Shown piece after piece: positions 1 through 6,973 of a DNA stretch of 8,426 nt. The notes under the pieces are model-generated. The model did no database searches. It saw only the letters and a list, made by a program, of their open reading frames with translations, and had not been told where the DNA came from. The DNA comes from Bacteroidales bacterium (GTDB lineage: Bacteria; Bacteroidota; Bacteroidia; Bacteroidales; UBA7960). Both the position numbers and the translations under genes were made by a program. The stretch covers positions 1 through 8,426 of the forward strand of contig PWHO01000220.1 of NCBI GenBank assembly GCA_003555385.1, read 5' to 3'. Numbering within the stretch: the first letter of the stretch is position 1; every line of letters begins with the position of its first letter.

Positions 1-1056
1 CAAAACCCGAATGTCCAGTTTATGCTGGTTGTCCGACTGACGGGCAGAGAAACGCAGGTTAACAAACTGAAAGGCTCCCAGGCTGATCAGGTGATTGATG
101 CTGCGATTGTGGTCAACAAGGTGGTAAAGACTGTCCGGGGTTAAAAACAGTGCCCGTGTAATGGTCTTCGGTTTAAACTGCCCACGCTGATCGGTAAAGA
201 ATACCCCCTCTTCAACTTTAAGGGTATCTGAAGCCCTGTCAGGGGCTCTGCTCATATAATCTGCATCAATATGGATATCTCCGATTATGTAACGACGGGG
301 GGCAGAAGCAGGAATGTCCCTTTTGATGGTGGTATAAATATCTACCCGGCGTTCACCGGCAGTGGAATCTGCCTGAAAAAGGATGTGGTCCGGATGGAAA
401 TAAAAGAAACCTTCTTCTTTCAGCGCCTTTTCAATACGCTGCCTTTCCTGCCTTAATAATTCAAGGCTATAAAGCTCACCGGGTTCGATGAGGCTTTCGT
501 CAAGGTGTTGATTAATGGCATTTGCCAGTTGTGTGTCCTCTTCTACAGGATACAAGTCACCGAAGCGATACGGAGGCTCAAGGTATACATAATAATCCAC
601 TGATATTTTCCTGCGACCGGTATCCAGCTCGTGCTGCACGTCTGAATCAAAATAGCCAAGATTATATAAGCGGTTATCGATCAAACGCAGATTGCGCTCC
701 ATAGACACATCCCCGAACAATACAGGAGCCTCCCCGAGGCGTTCCCGCATCCAGTAACGCAAACCTCTTCCTGTGGGTTCTCCGGAAACCTGGTACATCC
801 ACAAACGGGGACGGAAGATAAGAAATGAAGAATTTGGGGCGGGTCGCAATACCCCTTGCAGTTCATCTTCCACATTGCGGTCATCCTCAATTTCCGCCTC
901 CTCCTCAATGTGGATCCTCCCGCCTGTATAAAGCTTTTCTCCCTCCCCGAGGTTACGCAAGCCTGTGCAACCTCCGGCCAATAGCAGCATCAGAGCCGCT
1001 ATAATAACCCTTAGAGCTCTTAACTTACAATATGTTACCCTGGCTGTCAAAATCAT
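1..1056 (-). CDS. tamL: TamL-type outer-membrane assembly lipoprotein (BamA/TamA superfamily), C-terminus cut by window edge
   Basis: The frame is open for 352 codons from the ATG at 1056 to the left edge, so only the N-terminal part is present. Residues 16-29 are hydrophobic and end in LLLAGGC, a lipobox-like site that would lipidate Cys30. POTRA-like signatures follow: NLGYFDSDV (about 132-140), a segment with ERQRIEKALKEEGFFYF (about 205-221), and SLGAFQFVNLRF near the end of the visible part. The C-terminal 16-strand Omp85 barrel would lie beyond the edge. In the family, TamA/BamA proteins insert or export proteins at the outer membrane; the lipidated Bacteroidota variant that pairs with TamB is called TamL. 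The ATG directly abuts the tamB stop codon with no visible Shine-Dalgarno, which suggests translational coupling. BamA itself is less likely because of the lipobox and the tamB neighbour. Confidence 0.85.
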   Translation of the reverse strand, partial: MILTARVTYCKLRALRVIIAALMLLLAGGCTGLRNLGEGEKLYTGGRIHIEEEAEIEDDRNVEDELQGVLRPAPNSSFLIFRPRLWMYQVSGEPTGRGLRYWMRERLGEAPVLFGDVSMERNLRLIDNRLYNLGYFDSDVQHELDTGRRKISVDYYVYLEPPYRFGDLYPVEEDTQLANAINQHLDESLIEPGELYSLELLRQERQRIEKALKEEGFFYFHPDHILFQADSTAGERRVDIYTTIKRDIPASAPRRYIIGDIHIDADYMSRAPDRASDTLKVEEGVFFTDQRGQFKPKTITRALFLTPDSLYHLVDHNRSINHLISLGAFQFVNLRFSARQSDNQHKLDIRVL

Positions 1057-4000
1057 TTATTCATTATTTTCAGGAGGCTGGACTTCTTCCTCCTTCCGCA
1101 TAAAGAGTTCCCTGAACGTGTTGTATGATTTTCTGAAAATTAAAGAGAGTCCTGTTTCCATAAGCTCTCCGTCATAAATATCCTGATATTGTCTTTCCCT
1201 GTACCCCCTGAGGGTAAACCTCCCGTCAGGAGTCAGTAAATACTCCACGGAGAAATCGCCTGCAATATCCGAAGGATTGACCTGCCGCCTGGTTTCATCC
1301 TCCAGTTCAATATTTCCACCCGCAGTTATCCGCAATCGTTCATCCAGAAAATCACGGGATACTTCCATCTGCAGTTCCGTACGTCCTGCGACCTGTCCAT
1401 CTTCATAAGCCTCATAAGAAGCCAGGTCAAAATTGATATCCACCCCCTTGATATACCTGTCGGAAAGCCGGTTCAGCTGTTGCGACAAAATACTGCTTGC
1501 ACTGCTGCGCGCAGTCGAACTCAGCCCCGGACCTCCTCCCACTGCCGCCAGGGGATCGTCCTGGATAAAATTACCCATAATGAGCAAGGCAAATACCTGC
1601 TTATTCAGTTCAGATTCATTCTGGTTCAACTCATTCAAACGGGCCTGTAACCGTCCGTCCATCGCCCCGCGGTGCTCCTGCGGTAATCTGATCTCAAAAC
1701 TGATCTCAGGTTGCATCAGGGCGCCTTCCATATTCAGGTACACCTCAAACGGATATTGTTGCCTTCGCGACTGTTCCGGCTGATCTACGCTATGTGACAA
1801 CATCAACTCAGCAGGAGAGGCACGTACGGTATACACTGCAGTGATGTCCATATCAGCGTCCAGGGGATTCCCTGTCCAGATAATCTGTCCACCTCTTTGA
1901 ATCTGGAAATTCCGGCGAATTACATCGTAGAAAGTCAATTGGTATGCTCCTCCTGTTAATTCATACCTTCCCGCAAGATTGATACGCCCGCCTGGATCGA
2001 TTCCATAAGTAATCCGGCCTCCGCCTCTGGCCTCAAGTTGGTCTCCAGCCGCTTCATCAAGCACTATACGTAAGGTTGTTTGGGGGTCGATTTCCACATT
2101 GACACTCAGATCAAGGTTCTGAAAAGGGGACATCATGGTTTCAGATTCCGGCTCGCGCTCAACTAATTGGGCAAATATATCCTCATGCAGGGAAACAAAC
2201 TCTACAATACCGGCATCTCCGATGGCTTCAGGGGTCGTCTGAGGCACAATAAAGGCAAAATCTGAACCCTGATTGAGCGATAACTGCCCCTCTATTACAG
2301 GTTCAGAAAGACTTTCTCTCATGCTCAGATCGGTATCGATTAACAGCCGGCCAAAGAACAGTTCATTCTCTCCCCTTGGAAGGTCAAGTACCAGAAAGTT
2401 CCTTGAAGAAAGTGACAAATTAAAACGGGGGTCTGCAAAAACCGAATAATCAATATAACCATCAAGGATTGCTTCACGGTTATTGTGGTCAAACAGGGAA
2501 AATTGGTCAAGTCTGACCCGTTGCCGGTCAAACATGATGGTCTCTTCCGGTATGGTATAGGCCACATTCAGGAAGACCACATGAAATCCCACATCCTGAA
2601 ATCCAATATTGCCCCGGATTTCAGGGTCAGAGGGATCTCCGGCAATCTCGAGATGTCCTGAAACGTTCCCTCGCATATTGGTCAGTTCCTCAGAGACCAG
2701 TGCCTCCAGGGAAGACAACTCCAGGCTGGCGAGTTCAAGCTGAAGATCGAGGTGTGGTGGCTCAGCAGGCTGATAACTGCCCTGAACGTCAATCCGGTTA
2801 CCATACCCGGTGACGGAAGCTGTAACTTCAAAAAATCCGGGATCCGGACTGATCACCTCCAGTGTCACATTGCCAAAGGCATCCTCGCTAAATCCCATTT
2901 CATCCACGGTTAACCCGGCAGTAAAGGTCGGATTGTCAAATAAGTCAAATACAGTTATGCGTCCGTTCAGCAGTCCTGTAGCAACAGGCTCGTCACCAAT
3001 CAGGTCGAACGCTCCCAGGTTAATGTTTTCCATAATAAACTCCAGGGGGGGCTGGGAATCTTCCGGATCGCTGCTCTGAAGTGAAAACAATTTTTCCTCA
3101 CTGGCCATACGCAAATTGTTCACCAGCAATACCGAACTCCCCCAACGAATAAAGTGATCGGGCTCTATTTGCCATTCCTGACGATTAATAACTGCCCCGC
3201 GATCAAAAGTAATCTCTGTCAGGGTGTCCTGTTGCCCGACCTGGCCGGACAAACTAAGCCAATTATCTGCATGCCGGTCATCAAAAGAAAGTTCAAAGTT
3301 TACCTTCTGATCCCGAACTTTGCCTCCCAGTCCAAAATTTGACAGCCTGATATTACCTGTCTCCAGATATGGGAGCCCCACATCGAAACTGAGTCCGTCC
3401 GGGTCTGAATCAACCCGGGCGGTAAAATCGCGGAGATGAAACCCGGACATATGCATCTCGGGAATATCCGCATCAACCATAAAAAGACGTTTCCGGCCGT
3501 CAAACTCAGCATTTAAGTCAAAAGGTTCATAGGAAGTCATTTGTGGCAACAGCAATTCAGATATGTAGGGAGAAGGATTCATTCTGAAAGCCATCTCAAA
3601 CGTAGCATATTCATGGTCAGGATCGTCGTCTTCTTCCAGATAAGTTCCCAGGTGGCCCAATAGTGCACCCGGGGCCTCTGCCGGTGATATGTTTCCAGTG
3701 TAATGCCCGTTCATCAGCGGAGAGCGAATCTCCAGTAAATACTGATTGTTTGATTTGGAACTTTGGATGACCAGGCTGTCCAGGGAAAACACCTCCCGGT
3801 CAAGCAGCACATGAGTATCCTGCAGACGTAAAGATCCCAGGGGAAAGTTATCATTCTCACTGAAGTCAAAATCTGCCAGCAGATGGGTTTGCACAGCAAT
3901 CATCTCTTCCGTAAAGCCAAGTTTAAGGGCATTCAGGTGTGTCAGCTGCAAGTCCAGCTGACCCGACTGGCTCGCATCACCGAAGATCATATCATTCGCC

Positions 4001-6147
4001 AGATCAAAAGCAAGGTGTTCGTCTTCATAAGCCAGCTGAAACCGTATGTGTCCTCCCTCAGCCATGGCATTCATATCCAGGCCGCGGTATACATAACCAC
4101 TGTACCACACAGAATCAATCCTACCTTCCAGATCCAGGTCCATTGTGGCAGGATCAAAACCTTTCCCTGTGGCAGCAAAAGCGGCCGAAATATCCCGGAC
4201 CATTTCCCCCTGACCGATCACCGCCAAGGGTTTCTCACTGACAAGCTCCAATGAGGCATCCCACAATGGCCTGTCATCCTCCTGTTTGTAGTTCAGTGCA
4301 GTCGAAAGGGCGGTAAAATCGATGCTGACCTCGGCCTCGGCGGCAAAATCCTCCGGTCTTCCTGTAAAGCTGCCCGAAAGTTGGAGCGTATCCGGCATTT
4401 CCACTCCCTTTGGATGCAGGCTGTCAGGGAGATAGGCAAGGAGTGATCCCGGACTGGCTTCCAGAAAGATCTCCGGGATGTCGGCAAACAGTTGCGCCGG
4501 ATCCGGCAGGCCGCGGACGTTACCCTGAAAGCGGACGTTGAAAACAGCAGGTACATTCGCATACAGTGTTTCCAGCTGCAGGTCACTTATCCTGCCCCGG
4601 GCAACCAATCCAAAATTTACCGGTGAGGAAAGATCGCCATAAAACAAAAGCGATAATTCCGGGATAAAGGTAAGCAGGTCCTGCCCGATCCGCCCCTCGG
4701 GAAATCTTATATCCAGGCGGTGATCACCCGGTATTTGTGACGGCAGTTTAAGCAGGGAAACTGATGATTGAAAATCGCCTTTGAGCATGCTCTCACCGGT
4801 TTCCAGTGAAAAATTTTCCAGCCGGCTTTCTTCTCCCAGGAAAATCCCTGCAGATAAATTTTGCAATAAAAACCCGCCGGATTCCTCACCGCCCAGATGT
4901 TTCAAATCCATAGCCAGTGTATCTGGAGAGACCATCAGATCTTCCAGGAGAAGTTCTGCATCGGAAAACCGGAAATTTGCCGGATCAAATCCGATTCTTT
5001 CAGGGTTCACAGGGGGGTTCAGCTCCTGCATGAAAAAATTGATCCCGGAAAGGTGAATCAGGTTTGCCGTGACACTGACCGGCATAATCTCATCCCAGCG
5101 AAACATAAACGAATCAGGAGATTCTCCGTCCGAACTTCGCGGGTGTGCCTCAGCAGGCCCGGACTCCTCCCCGGAAGGCTGCCGTATATCTCCGGAAGGC
5201 TGCCGTAGATCTCCGGAAGGCTGCCGTATATCTGTGGTCCACCCATCAACTACCAGCCTCTCAAGGGCATAATGGGAGTTTTTCAGGTCAATCAGGTCAG
5301 GTATCAGGTCAAGGGCTTTCATTTCAGTGAAAAGCAAGAACCCGCTTTCATCCTCATACTGAAAAGAAATATGGTCAGCCAGAAGCTGCCGCATCGCTAT
5401 ATCCGGCGGACCGGCCACATCATTGGCAGGTGGTTCTGCAGGAACCGACCTTTCAAAGGTTTTGAGCTCGACCGAAAGCTCTCCCAGGTGTGTCGTTCCT
5501 ATGTGGTAACGCATTAGGTCCGGGTTCAGTTCATCAAGGCGGGTACGGAAATCCTGAAGCACGACCCGGAGATCAATTCCGGAAAAATGATCGGCAAAGC
5601 GAAACCGGATGTTTTCCAACACCACATTCCGTATATTAAAATCCCAGCCTTCCTGGTTCGTTTCCTGCTCTTCCCGGGCTTGCCCGGGGCCCTCCCCCGG
5701 CTCCTCCTGATTTCCGGATAACTTTTGCAAAATGGCGGCATAATTAAACAGGCTATCCGGTTCCAACCGTATCAGATTGACTGTTGTTCCGGATAATTGA
5801 ATACGATTCACATCTATACGATTCCGCAGCAGGGCCGTCATCCTCAGATCTACCTGTAGCTCATCTGCATAAATCAAGGTGTCGCCACCCAGATCCCCTG
5901 CATATATACCCCGGATACTGATGGCTTTCGGAAAGCGGATACCCACCCGTTCCACGTTTATTTCTGTCCCGGTGCGCTCAGCGATGTTGCCGGTGATCGC
6001 GTTAATGAGAGTTGTCTGAACCGCAGGGAATTGCAGGGCCAGCGAAATAAACAGCAACAGCAAGATTAACCCCAAAATAATACGGAGCATCCACCGCAGT
6101 ATCCCGCGTGCCACTTTTTTTAAACGCTTTTTGGCAACATCCCCCAT
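1057..6147 (-). CDS. tamB: TamB, translocation and assembly module inner-membrane protein (DUF490 C-terminus)
   Basis: This 1696-residue protein has a basic N-terminus (KKRLKK), a membrane segment at about residues 23-40 and then a very long beta-rich periplasmic region, the AsmA/TamB layout. The C-terminal TamB domain is clear: GGAYQLTFYDVIRRNF (about 1397-1412), WTGNPLDADMDI (about 1421-1432) and LNKQVFALLIMGNF (about 1511-1524). TamB-type proteins span the periplasm as a hydrophobic groove and work with an outer-membrane Omp85 partner; a role in phospholipid transport is also proposed for AsmA-like proteins. The start is well fixed: two tandem in-frame TAA codons stand one codon upstream of the ATG, and the next Met (20) would remove the basic N-terminus. 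Two low-complexity linkers are visible, an acidic Gln/Glu/Gly one (about 144-167) and a repeat-containing one (about 305-345). tamL follows without a gap. Confidence 0.95.
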   Translation of the reverse strand: MGDVAKKRLKKVARGILRWMLRIILGLILLLLFISLALQFPAVQTTLINAITGNIAERTGTEINVERVGIRFPKAISIRGIYAGDLGGDTLIYADELQVDLRMTALLRNRIDVNRIQLSGTTVNLIRLEPDSLFNYAAILQKLSGNQEEPGEGPGQAREEQETNQEGWDFNIRNVVLENIRFRFADHFSGIDLRVVLQDFRTRLDELNPDLMRYHIGTTHLGELSVELKTFERSVPAEPPANDVAGPPDIAMRQLLADHISFQYEDESGFLLFTEMKALDLIPDLIDLKNSHYALERLVVDGWTTDIRQPSGDLRQPSGDIRQPSGEESGPAEAHPRSSDGESPDSFMFRWDEIMPVSVTANLIHLSGINFFMQELNPPVNPERIGFDPANFRFSDAELLLEDLMVSPDTLAMDLKHLGGEESGGFLLQNLSAGIFLGEESRLENFSLETGESMLKGDFQSSVSLLKLPSQIPGDHRLDIRFPEGRIGQDLLTFIPELSLLFYGDLSSPVNFGLVARGRISDLQLETLYANVPAVFNVRFQGNVRGLPDPAQLFADIPEIFLEASPGSLLAYLPDSLHPKGVEMPDTLQLSGSFTGRPEDFAAEAEVSIDFTALSTALNYKQEDDRPLWDASLELVSEKPLAVIGQGEMVRDISAAFAATGKGFDPATMDLDLEGRIDSVWYSGYVYRGLDMNAMAEGGHIRFQLAYEDEHLAFDLANDMIFGDASQSGQLDLQLTHLNALKLGFTEEMIAVQTHLLADFDFSENDNFPLGSLRLQDTHVLLDREVFSLDSLVIQSSKSNNQYLLEIRSPLMNGHYTGNISPAEAPGALLGHLGTYLEEDDDPDHEYATFEMAFRMNPSPYISELLLPQMTSYEPFDLNAEFDGRKRLFMVDADIPEMHMSGFHLRDFTARVDSDPDGLSFDVGLPYLETGNIRLSNFGLGGKVRDQKVNFELSFDDRHADNWLSLSGQVGQQDTLTEITFDRGAVINRQEWQIEPDHFIRWGSSVLLVNNLRMASEEKLFSLQSSDPEDSQPPLEFIMENINLGAFDLIGDEPVATGLLNGRITVFDLFDNPTFTAGLTVDEMGFSEDAFGNVTLEVISPDPGFFEVTASVTGYGNRIDVQGSYQPAEPPHLDLQLELASLELSSLEALVSEELTNMRGNVSGHLEIAGDPSDPEIRGNIGFQDVGFHVVFLNVAYTIPEETIMFDRQRVRLDQFSLFDHNNREAILDGYIDYSVFADPRFNLSLSSRNFLVLDLPRGENELFFGRLLIDTDLSMRESLSEPVIEGQLSLNQGSDFAFIVPQTTPEAIGDAGIVEFVSLHEDIFAQLVEREPESETMMSPFQNLDLSVNVEIDPQTTLRIVLDEAAGDQLEARGGGRITYGIDPGGRINLAGRYELTGGAYQLTFYDVIRRNFQIQRGGQIIWTGNPLDADMDITAVYTVRASPAELMLSHSVDQPEQSRRQQYPFEVYLNMEGALMQPEISFEIRLPQEHRGAMDGRLQARLNELNQNESELNKQVFALLIMGNFIQDDPLAAVGGGPGLSSTARSSASSILSQQLNRLSDRYIKGVDINFDLASYEAYEDGQVAGRTELQMEVSRDFLDERLRITAGGNIELEDETRRQVNPSDIAGDFSVEYLLTPDGRFTLRGYRERQYQDIYDGELMETGLSLIFRKSYNTFRELFMRKEEEVQPPENNE
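5171..5233 (-). repeat. Three tandem 21-bp repeats inside tamB encoding (D)(I/L)RQPSG heptads
   Basis: Three contiguous 21-bp units (5171-5191, 5192-5212, 5213-5233) each begin CCGGAAGGCTGCCGTA on the plus strand. Units 1 and 3 are identical and unit 2 differs at one base (TAGATCT instead of TATATCT). They encode DIRQPSG, DLRQPSG and DIRQPSG at about residues 305-325 of TamB, at the start of a Ser/Pro/Gly/Glu-rich linker that ends before SFMFRWDE. Near identity at the DNA level points to recent duplication by slippage. The unit length is a multiple of three, so copy-number change would keep the frame. Confidence 0.95.
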
Positions 6148-6194
6148 GGGTTATTAACGATGAATTTATTGAACAGATATGCATATAAAATTAC

Positions 6195-6222
6195 AAAAAA
6201 AGCCGGAGCATGCCCCGGCTTT
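6195..6222 (-). terminator. Rho-independent terminator of the ferritin gene
   Basis: Read on the minus strand, arms AAAGCCGGGG and GCTCCGGCTTT form a stem of about 10 bp with one G-U pair and a small CATG-type loop, followed by a run of seven T. It lies about 40 bp after the ferritin stop and about 47 bp before the tamB start. It should therefore end ferritin transcription and insulate tamB. In the plus direction only three T follow the stem, so it looks one-directional. Confidence 0.88.
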
Positions 6223-6246
6223 CCTGATAAATCATCATAACAGATG

Positions 6247-6276
6247 TTATTATTGCCCGTGTTATTCTTGCCCGCG
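6247..6276 (-). repeat. 15-bp imperfect tandem duplication spanning the ferritin stop codon
   Basis: Plus-strand TTATTATTGCCCGTG (6247-6261) is followed directly by TTATTCTTGCCCGCG (6262-6276), matching at 13 of 15 positions. On the coding strand the second unit encodes the ferritin tail Arg-Gly-Gln-Glu-stop. The first, downstream unit would read His-Gly-Gln-stop-stop in the same frame. It looks like a small duplication of the gene end; no function is evident. Confidence 0.6.
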
Positions 6277-6753
6277 CATGGACATGATGTCACGGTCAAA
6301 CACATAGAGTCCGCGATCACCAAGTAACTCGAGCTTATCGATGATCGCCTGCACGGAAGCTTCTTCCTCCCGCTGCTCTTCCACGAACAACTGAATCCAG
6401 TTATTGGTGGCATAATCCTTTTCTTTCAGAGCCAGCTCCACGATATCATTAATTGCGGCGGAAACCATCTGCTCATGCTCCAAAGCAGCCTCAAACGATT
6501 CTTTAATTCCGGGAAACTTTTTCGGAGGCTTCTCCACCTGGGGTATTTCTGCATGACCGCCTCTTTCGTTGACGTATTTAATGAACTTCATCATGTGTTC
6601 ACGTTCCTCTTCTGATTGGGCGTAAAACCATCCCGAAATTCCATCCAGGCCCTCTCCTTCAGCCCAGGAAGCCATCGAAAGGTATAAATGGGATGCATAT
6701 GCCTCCTTGGCTATTTGTTTGTTCAGAATATCAAGCATCTTTTTTGACAACAT
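6262..6753 (-). CDS. ftnA: Non-heme ferritin (FtnA type) with complete ferroxidase centre
   Basis: This 163-residue protein has the length of bacterial FtnA and aligns with the E. coli protein nearly without gaps. Ferroxidase site A/B ligands are all at the expected positions: Glu17, Glu50, His53, Glu94, Gln127 and Glu130. Third-site candidates Glu49, Glu126 and Glu129 are present too. Landmarks are EAYASHLYLSMASW (17-30), SEEEREHMMKF (47-57) and EEQREEEASV (125-134). No Met suited to heme binding as in bacterioferritin stands out. Ferritins assemble as 24-subunit cytoplasmic shells that oxidise Fe(II) and store it as a ferric mineral, which also limits Fenton chemistry. The gene is monocistronic by appearance: its own upstream region holds three 22-bp repeats and a candidate promoter, and a strong terminator follows. 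Met1 is preferred over Met6 because E17 numbering and length then match the family. Confidence 0.96.
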   Translation of the reverse strand: MLSKKMLDILNKQIAKEAYASHLYLSMASWAEGEGLDGISGWFYAQSEEEREHMMKFIKYVNERGGHAEIPQVEKPPKKFPGIKESFEAALEHEQMVSAAINDIVELALKEKDYATNNWIQLFVEEQREEEASVQAIIDKLELLGDRGLYVFDRDIMSMRGQE

Positions 6754-6772
6754 AATCGTTCAGTTTTTTGGG

Positions 6773-6838
6773 TTTATACTAAGTGATAATTGAGTTTATA
6801 CCAAGTCATATTTGGATTTATACCAAGTCATATTTGAT
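6773..6838. repeat. Three tandem 22-bp direct repeats upstream of ferritin
   Basis: Units lie at 6773-6794, 6795-6816 and 6817-6838. Units 2 and 3 share their first 20 bases, starting TTTATACCAAGTCATA; unit 1 starts TTTATACTAAGTGATA and matches unit 2 at 17 of 22 positions. The array starts 20 bp upstream of the ferritin ATG. A 22-bp period is close to two DNA helical turns, so a protein bound to each unit would sit on one face of the DNA. Unit 2 also contains a weak dyad, CCAA-N7-TTGG (6801-6815). A regulatory array for ferritin is the likeliest reading, but the protein that would bind is unknown. It resembles neither a canonical Fur box nor a DtxR box to my reading. Confidence 0.85.
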
Positions 6839-6841
6839 TAA

Positions 6842-6849
6842 CAAATTTA
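6842..6849 (-). promoter_or_regulatory. Candidate ferritin promoter -7 box (TAAATTTG)
   Basis: On the minus strand TAAATTTG fits the Bacteroidota -7 consensus TAnnTTTG exactly. No TTTG or TTG is found 17-23 bp further upstream, so the -33 element is poor. Transcription would start near 6835, inside repeat unit 3, leaving a leader of about 80 nt that contains the repeat array. AT-rich sequence makes chance matches easy, so this stays tentative. Confidence 0.35.
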
Positions 6850-6906
6850 GGAATTTATTGTTTAACCGTGGTTTTAAGATTATTTAGGAAAATAAATACC
6901 GAAATA

Positions 6907-6939
6907 TTTGTTTGTGTCCTGAAATTAATATTACATTTG
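6907..6939 (+). promoter_or_regulatory. Candidate promoter of the rrf2-ferredoxin-hcp operon
   Basis: TACATTTG at 6932-6939 fits the Bacteroidota -7 consensus TAnnTTTG perfectly. Two overlapping choices for the -33 TTTG stand at 6907-6910 and 6911-6914, giving spacers of 21 and 17 bp, both in the usual range. Transcription would start near 6946, giving a short leader of about 27 nt before the GTG start at 6974. Confidence 0.6.
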
Positions 6940-6940
6940 C

Positions 6941-6952
6941 GTATTCAAATAC
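6941..6952. promoter_or_regulatory. Inverted repeat at the presumed transcription start, candidate repressor operator
   Basis: GTATT-CA-AATAC is a perfect dyad with 5-bp arms placed directly after the -7 box and over the expected start of transcription. It overlaps a second dyad, ATTTG-N6-CAAAT (6935-6950), which takes in the -7 box itself. The position suits autorepression by the Rrf2 regulator encoded just downstream, since many Rrf2 proteins repress their own promoters. Binding is inferred; arms this short can arise by chance in AT-rich DNA. Confidence 0.4.
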
Positions 6953-6973
6953 TGTTTTTCCTATATAAACATT

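Noticed and set aside
271..704. Plus-strand open frames opposite tamL (271-456, 522-704)
   Set aside because: The minus-strand frame is open across the whole 1056 bp with clear POTRA-like motifs, so these are shadows.
5171..5233. Mobile element or intergenic repeat inserted in tamB
   Set aside because: The units are in frame, encode a regular hydrophilic linker, and have no terminal inverted repeats or target duplications.
1433..5517. Many plus-strand open frames of 60-123 codons opposite tamB (for example 1433-1783, 3883-4254, 4897-5208)
   Set aside because: They lie wholly inside the well-supported tamB frame on the other strand, overlap each other, and show no domain, signal peptide or start context of their own.
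6177..6186. Palindrome ATATGCATAT as an operator for tamB
   Set aside because: A 10-bp AT-rich palindrome is easily a chance event, and no neighbouring element supports it, so it is not listed as a feature.
6120..6413. Minus-strand open frame crossing the tamB start, terminator and ferritin end
   Set aside because: It overlaps two real genes and runs through the terminator hairpin; the translation looks like a frame-shifted ferritin shadow.
6773..6838. CRISPR-like array
   Set aside because: Units are directly adjacent without spacers, only 22 bp and three in number, and no cas gene is nearby.
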